Origin: Cunninghamia lanceolata
Taxonomy: Eukaryota; Streptophyta; Pinopsida; Cupressales; Cupressaceae
NCBI GenBank assembly: GCA_027924645.1
Contig: BSBN01000297.1
Coordinates: 7,874,001 to 7,938,000, forward strand
DNA: 64,000 bases
Direction: 5' to 3'
Shown here in pieces: positions 59,285-64,000 of this stretch. The position numbers and the translations under genes are program-made. The notes below the pieces were generated by a model. It had not been told where the DNA came from and searched no databases. It saw nothing but the letters and a program-made list of their open reading frames with translations. Within the stretch, counting starts at the first letter, position 1; each line of letters starts with the position of its first letter.

Positions 59285-60064
59285 AGGAGAAGGATGGGTT
59301 AGTCTGATTCATTCTTCTTCTGCACTGATTTGCTTTATGACCGAAGCTATTGCAATTGTGGCAATATCCATTGAAGGATAGATATCTTTGAGCATTTAGT
59401 TGCTTTACCGAAGGTCTTCTAGGCATGTTCCTTGGATTTTCTAATCCAGAGTTCCTCTAACCAAATCCAGAGCTTTCATCTTTCTCATACCCCAAACCTT
59501 GCTTGTCATCTACCCTCTTTTGGCTTTCAAGAAGAACTTCAAGTTGAGCAGAGCTTATCTTGAATTTCTCTTTATATTCATTTGTTGTTTGAAGATCCCT
59601 TTTAAGAGTGTCTATCTGATTATCAAGTTGTTCTTCATTATCTCTAGCTTCTTCAAGATTAGATTCTAGATGCCTGATTATTCTATCTATTTTGTGACAG
59701 TCTTCTGACTTCTCCTTGAGAGATTGTTTTAGATCTTCAATTTTTCTCTTCTCTTCAATTTCTTGGGTGAACTTCATAACCCCTGATTCCATTTCATGTC
59801 TTACCATAATGACCTCTTTTGATAGCTTCTCACATAACTTGTTCTTATTCAGATCTTCATTAGCATCATTGGCTTCATTTTGACTTGCTAATTTCTGAAG
59901 TAGTTCCTTTTTCTTTTTCACAGAGATACTCAGTTTCTCCTTTAGTTCATTTATGAAATCATCAGCTTGTTTGAGTCTTTCCCTTAGGTTATTGACTTTA
60001 GAGTGAGATTGCTCAAGTCATCTAGGGTAGACTGAAGTTGTTCCCTCATACCATACATATCCAT
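59285..60064 (-). pseudogene. Element E gag N-terminal part: coiled coil and first zinc knuckle
   Basis: ATG at 60064 (MDMYGMREQLQSTLDDL), then a shift near 60010, then coiled coil 59985-59500 (NLRERLKQADDFINELKEKL and following), KQGLGYEKDESSGFG near 59495-59457, stop, then MPRRPSVKQLNAQRYL and the knuckle YCHNCNSFGHKANQCR (about 59365-59318). It is cut by the 2.5-kb insertion at 59285. Same layout as the element D gag. Confidence 0.82.
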
Positions 60065-60115
60065 TGGAATTCCCAGATCTTCCTCAAGCTGTTAGGCTTT
60101 GTTTGGAGGAACTGA

Positions 60116-60129
60116 GCTCTGATACCAAT
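60116..60129 (-). promoter_or_regulatory. Element E primer binding site (tRNA-iMet)
   Basis: The minus strand reads AT then TGGTATCAGAGC, a perfect plant initiator-Met primer site directly after the LTR. Confidence 0.93.
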
Positions 60130-61221
60130 TGTTGATAACTGAGAGGTGGGGTGAATCAATTATCTTAATTACTTTAACTTTTTGTTCTTTAACAACTAGT
60201 GCAACATCAAATCATATAAGCATGCATAACCAAGAAAGTAGAAATAAAGTCAATACACATAACACAATGATTTTGATGTGGAAAACCCTGTTAAGGGAAT
60301 AACCATGGGGTGACTAACCCAAGATTGTATTCTTTATTAAAAGAATAGAAGTACAAAATGGCACTTGCCAATTAAGGCTCACTACCTGAGCACACTGCTC
60401 ACAAGAGGCTCACTGCCTATAATAGACTCACTGTCTACAAGGTATAAAGAAAATAACCAGGTGATTGAACTGATCAGGGGCATCCACATATGCTAAGGTT
60501 CAGTTTCGGTTAGGCTCAATACAATGATCTGCTACACTTCATTCTTTCTCTTCTTAGTGTTGTTGTTCTGTCACATACCGGATTTGTATAGTTGCTTCCA
60601 CATTGCTCTCTACTTTTCTTCACACAACACAACACACCTTCACATCGAAATCCATCTGGTATATATATCTGCACCAAGGATTTCAACATCTTTTTAGTCG
60701 ACATTCAGAATACTCAATATTTTCCCAAACTTTGGTCTGTTGGCTGAATCCTTGCTTACTAAGTGATGCATATCAAAGAGATACTTATAGAAGTCATCAA
60801 TCATGTCAGCCAACCATGAATGACCCCTCAAGAAACTTGATCACCATCAATTTCTTATCTGGATTAAGGTTTGATGCTCTGCCAGTCAGTTCTTCCTTAG
60901 TCTACTTTGCCAAACAGGAACCCAACACTTAGGTGCTCATATCTTTTCACTCTTTCATTACCGGAGGCTCAATCTTTGGAATGTATCAGTCATGATACTC
61001 CTCTTGACTTCCTCAAGTCCGCACTTTGCTGAGATACTTCCTCTGAGAGATCCAAACCTAATTGTCAGACCTTGCTGCATGCTCTGTTCTTGCTTACCAG
61101 ACCAAAACACTCTTCAATCTGACTTCTAGTATAGACATACCATGTCTTGCGGATGTGTGGGATGAACTTTGTTTCCATCAATGACAACACTCATGAAGCC
61201 ACACAGTGTCTCTTGCCAACA
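60130..61221 (-). repeat. Element E 5' LTR
   Basis: 1092 bp, TGTTGGCAAGAGACA to TATCAACA on the minus strand. TATA-like AGATATATATACC lies near 60670-60657. Partner of 52155-53257. Confidence 0.93.
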
Positions 61222-61226
61222 GGTTT

Positions 61227-63348
61227 TCATTAGATCTTGTGTATAAACCCTAATGACAACATTCTCAGGTATTCCTCAAATTTGCTGGTAAAACCCTAGT
61301 TTTCTGAAAGAGTTATCGTGGTAACACCTGTGGTTATTGATATTGTGGAGAGGCTAAGGCTAAAATTCAAGAAACATCCATACAAATCTACCGAGACTGA
61401 CAAGGATGGTGTGTTTTCTCGCATTCCCATCAATGCATTTCATACAGAGGATGTGCACATGTACATTCACTCACAGCTAAATGAATACAACCATTTGAAG
61501 TTGGAAAAATTCAAAAGAAAATGTCTCTTGGGTGATGATTTTCAGCTCAAGCCAGAGTTTGCAAATGTAGAAGTAAAATGCTTAGATGCATGGAATAATT
61601 TCCCTTATTTTTGCTATGAGGAAGATTGGGTCAAAATTGTTTTAAGCCAGATTTATGAAGAACTCTTTTGTCTTGACGAACCCTACATGATTACAAAAGA
61701 AGCCATCATAAATGTGAATAGATTGTGCTCCTCCAGACTTGTGCCAGTTTGAAAAGCTGTAAAGAATGAGGTGGTTATGAAGCTTACTAGTATAAAATTC
61801 TACAAAAGAACCCTAACAGTGGATGATATCACTGACCTAGGGGTTCAGTATGCCACAATGGGCATTGCATACAAAGTATGTTACACAAATAGAGAAGGAT
61901 TTGCTACCACAATTGCCATCTACACTGCTCATCAGATGGTTAAGGAAGAAAAGGACTATGACATGTGTGAGCTATTGTGACAACAATTGTTAGACAATCT
62001 AAAGAGAATAAAGGAAACACGTTATAACTTTCGGTATGGCTCTTTGATCATTTGTCTCATTTTTTATTTCTTGAAAGAATTGCCTGCAATGAAGAATGTG
62101 GTTTAGAGAAGAGATATTCTTGTGACACAGCAGATTAGGGATCACATGCGTAGTTTTGCAGACACTAAACAATGCAACACTATGTATTGGGGATTATTTA
62201 AAAACTTCCAAGATTGAATGCAAATGAGGGAGAGGATACCATCAAAAATTATACAAAAATACAAGAATGATATAGCTTTCATGGTGGATAAGGATAATTG
62301 TTATATGGAGGCAGTTGAACCAAGGACTATCTGGATAACCACTTTGCCTTATGAGGTCTCTGGACTTGATTTGATTGGATATGCTGATATCTTGCTCAAT
62401 AAGCGTAAGGATCATGCTACTGAAAGATTTGGGACATATGATGAAATAACCAATAAGATAGTCAAGAAGAATATAGAAGAGAAGGTAGAGAAGAAGAAAA
62501 CAAAATTGGAAGAGATGTTAAATAATCCTGAGGGTACTGTGGAAGAAACACAAACTACCTCCACCTCACAAAATCCTAGAAGGACAAGTAGGTCTACCCC
62601 TACTACTGCTACTTCTTCCAAATCCTTTGGACCTGCTCATACACATCCTAGAAGGAGAAGAGTTGCTGCTAAAGTCTTGGTACAAACCAAGATTGTAGAG
62701 AAAAAGAAACATAGACCAAAGCAACAAGTAAAAAGAGAAAATATTAATCCAGTGAATATAAATGATGAAGAAGAATAAGAGAATGAAGAAGAAGAAGAGG
62801 AATCTTGTAAATTAAGGAGAAGAGAAAAGAGAACAAGACAAGGAGAAGAAGAAGAAACTTCCAAAGGAAAAGGAAAAGAAAAGAAAACAAAAAGAGCTCC
62901 TCAAGAAGTATCTAAACATGTGCCTCTACAACTTGAGGCTACTATAAATGCAATAGCAGAGCATGGCGCATTAAAAGGAGTTGCAGATCTTTTTGATGAG
63001 ATGCCTTCTGATGACATGGCTACAATTGAGGAAGCCATAGTTAGGTATATGATGGCCTTTAATGTGGCCTTAAATGAAATTATTGATCAACTTCCAGTAA
63101 GTATTACAAACATACTCACCAATAAAAGGAATGAAACCATGACAAAACAGGCTAAGATGAGGCAACAAGCAGTTGAAAAGGGTGGTCCATCTATTTCTGA
63201 TGAAGAAAAGGTTAAATTATCCCAAAGACAAGCACAAGTATTTAGGACTAAACATAGAATAAATATCCTAATGGGAAAAGATAAAGAAGAAATAGAAAGA
63301 TTGGAAAGGGAGACAAAAGAGAAGACAACTAAGATTCTTCAAAAATGA
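61227..63348 (+). pseudogene. Element D ORF2, unrecognised retroelement protein, one frame throughout
   Basis: One frame runs from about 61300 to TGA 63346-63348, about 680 codons, broken by stops at 61297, 61750, 61978, 62104, 62216 and 62776. Layout: N-terminal block (DIVERLRLKFKKHP, then a PYMITKEAIINVNRL pattern at about 61680); middle block shared with element E (CLIFYFLKELP near 62060, QQIRDHM, YWGLFKNFQ, MRERIP, KNDIAFMVDKDNCYMEAVEP near 62270, ERFGTYDEI near 62420); Lys/Glu/Thr-rich linker 62460-62910; helical C-terminal block 62920-63345. By eye the shared block is near half identical to E. No enzyme motif is recognised. Earlier frame upstream of 61318 lacks a clear ATG. Confidence 0.75.
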
Positions 63349-64000
63349 AGAATGTTGAAGTAAATATTGAGGAACAAGTTCCTCTGAATATGCCTAATGT
63401 GTCCTTTCAAGACATAGATTTGTTAGCCTTTGAAGATAAAGTGATAGGTGATAATATGACTAAGAAGGATGATATGTAGAATAAGGAAACTGCTCCTTCG
63501 AAGAATACTGAAGCACAAGATGCAGAGGATCAAGGTGAAGTGGGTGCACCCCCTCAGGAGAATACCAATTCTAGTGTAGAACATAACAATACTCCTCTAG
63601 AGAATCCAGGGAAAGATGAGCAAAAGGATAATCCTAAGAAAACTAAGGATGCAATAGATAGGACTGCTAAGAAACAAGATGAGAAAATTCAAAATGAAAC
63701 AGAGAAGACTGGGGAGAAACAAGATGAGAGAGTTCAGGATGCTTCTATAGATGTAGGTAAGAGCTTTTCATCATCAAATTCTTTCAAATACCTATTGGGG
63801 CTGCAGATGTAATTTCAACTAGTGGTGATACCTTAGCTCTTATAGATTCCTACTCATGAGGGACAAGTTAACTTGTCAACTATCTCTCCTATTCACAAAT
63901 TACAGCTTGGGATATTTTTCATGCCTTTGTAGGATCACTTCAAGAAAATGAATTGGTTGATGATGTAGTAAAGATTATTCAAGAGACACTACTTGAGGTA
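63345..64000 (+). pseudogene. Element D ORF3, acidic/Lys-rich protein, runs off window
   Basis: ATG 63345-63347 overlaps the ORF2 stop as ATGA. MKNVEVNIEEQVPLNMPN starts a Glu/Asp/Lys/Asn-rich region (to about 63770) with a repeated KKQDEK(I/V)Q..E/D pattern at 63665-63745. A stop lies at 63477, and after a shift near 63785 the sequence reads TSGDTLALIDSYS and WDIFHAFVGSLQENELVDD to the edge. It is positionally equivalent to element E ORF3. Function unknown. Confidence 0.6.

Larger units (their letters stand above)
52155..61221 (-). mobile_element. Element E: complete pol-less LTR retrotransposon, TSD ggttt
   Basis: 9067 bp. LTRs 52155-53257 and 60130-61221 are closely matched, and the perfect TSD ggttt lies at 52150-52154 and 61222-61226. 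The minus-strand interior has a primer site, coiled-coil/zinc-knuckle gag (split by the 56777-59284 insertion), a shortened ORF2, ORF3 and a polypurine tract. With the insertion removed, the interior is about 4.4 kb and contains no protease, integrase, RT or RNase H. The LTR motifs (GGGTTTTCCACGTCAAAATC) and the AAAGGGGGAGAT tract are copia-like. Confidence 0.93.
48687..64000 (+). mobile_element. Element D: pol-less LTR retrotransposon, interrupted by element E, runs off right edge
   Basis: 5' LTR, primer site, gag-like frame, spacer, then (after element E) ORF2 and ORF3. Everything on both sides of E is plus strand and rejoins at TSD ggttt. No protease, RT or integrase is seen in the visible part, but the 3' end is missing, so pol downstream of ORF3 cannot be excluded. 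Confidence 0.8.

Noticed and set aside
60116..60129. tRNA-Met-like sequence
   Set aside because: Only the 3' complement of the initiator tRNA is present; it is a retrotransposon primer site, as at 9130, 10091 and 50425, not a tRNA gene.

Overview
The window is plant nuclear DNA made almost entirely of nested, decayed LTR retrotransposons. I found no cellular protein gene, rRNA, tRNA gene or CRISPR array. The evidence is LTR pairs with target-site duplications (TSDs), initiator-tRNA-Met primer sites, and pol domains of Ty3/gypsy chromoviruses and of Athila- and Tat-like lineages. The density and depth of nesting suggest a large, repeat-rich plant genome. A gymnosperm is a reasonable guess, but the sequence does not prove it. 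I label the elements A to H; these letters are mine.

Bases 1-43660 read as one insertion stack. The outermost element is H (Tat-like, minus strand): 5' LTR 42641-43660, gag about 36461-32950, protease about 32885-32500, RT/RNase H about 31170-30287. Its remainder lies left of the window. H is interrupted by F (Athila-like, plus strand, visible 14656-30286). It also carries an 1146-bp terminal-inverted-repeat (TIR) element (35194-36339) and a 3.2-kb TG..CA insertion (39368-42561). F is interrupted in RNase H by G (16643-23100, minus, TSD atgcc), and before its protease by B (chromovirus, plus, 11075-14655). B is interrupted by C (minus, 1-11074). C contains A (3614-10017, minus, complete chromovirus, TSD tgaca). 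The order of insertion, oldest first, is H, F, B, C, A, with G independently in F.

Bases 43661-48686 hold a solo LTR related to A, a copia-type LTR, a (TA)n tract and a CT-rich low-complexity tract, with no gene I can support.

Bases 48687-64000 are element D (plus strand, runs off the right edge). It is interrupted by the complete element E (52155-61221, minus, TSD ggttt). E's gag is itself interrupted by a 2.5-kb TG..CA insertion (56777-59284).

The most interesting signal is shared by C, D and E. These are LTR elements with copia-like LTR motifs and tRNA-iMet primer sites. They encode a coiled-coil, zinc-knuckle gag-like protein, then an unrecognised ORF2, and in D and E an acidic or coiled-coil ORF3. 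I see no protease, integrase or reverse transcriptase in them; for C and D this covers only the visible part. ORF2 of D and E is clearly homologous. In both elements its stop overlaps an ATG for ORF3 as ATGA. All reading frames in the window are decayed, many by C-to-T type stops, so nothing here is expected to be autonomous today.
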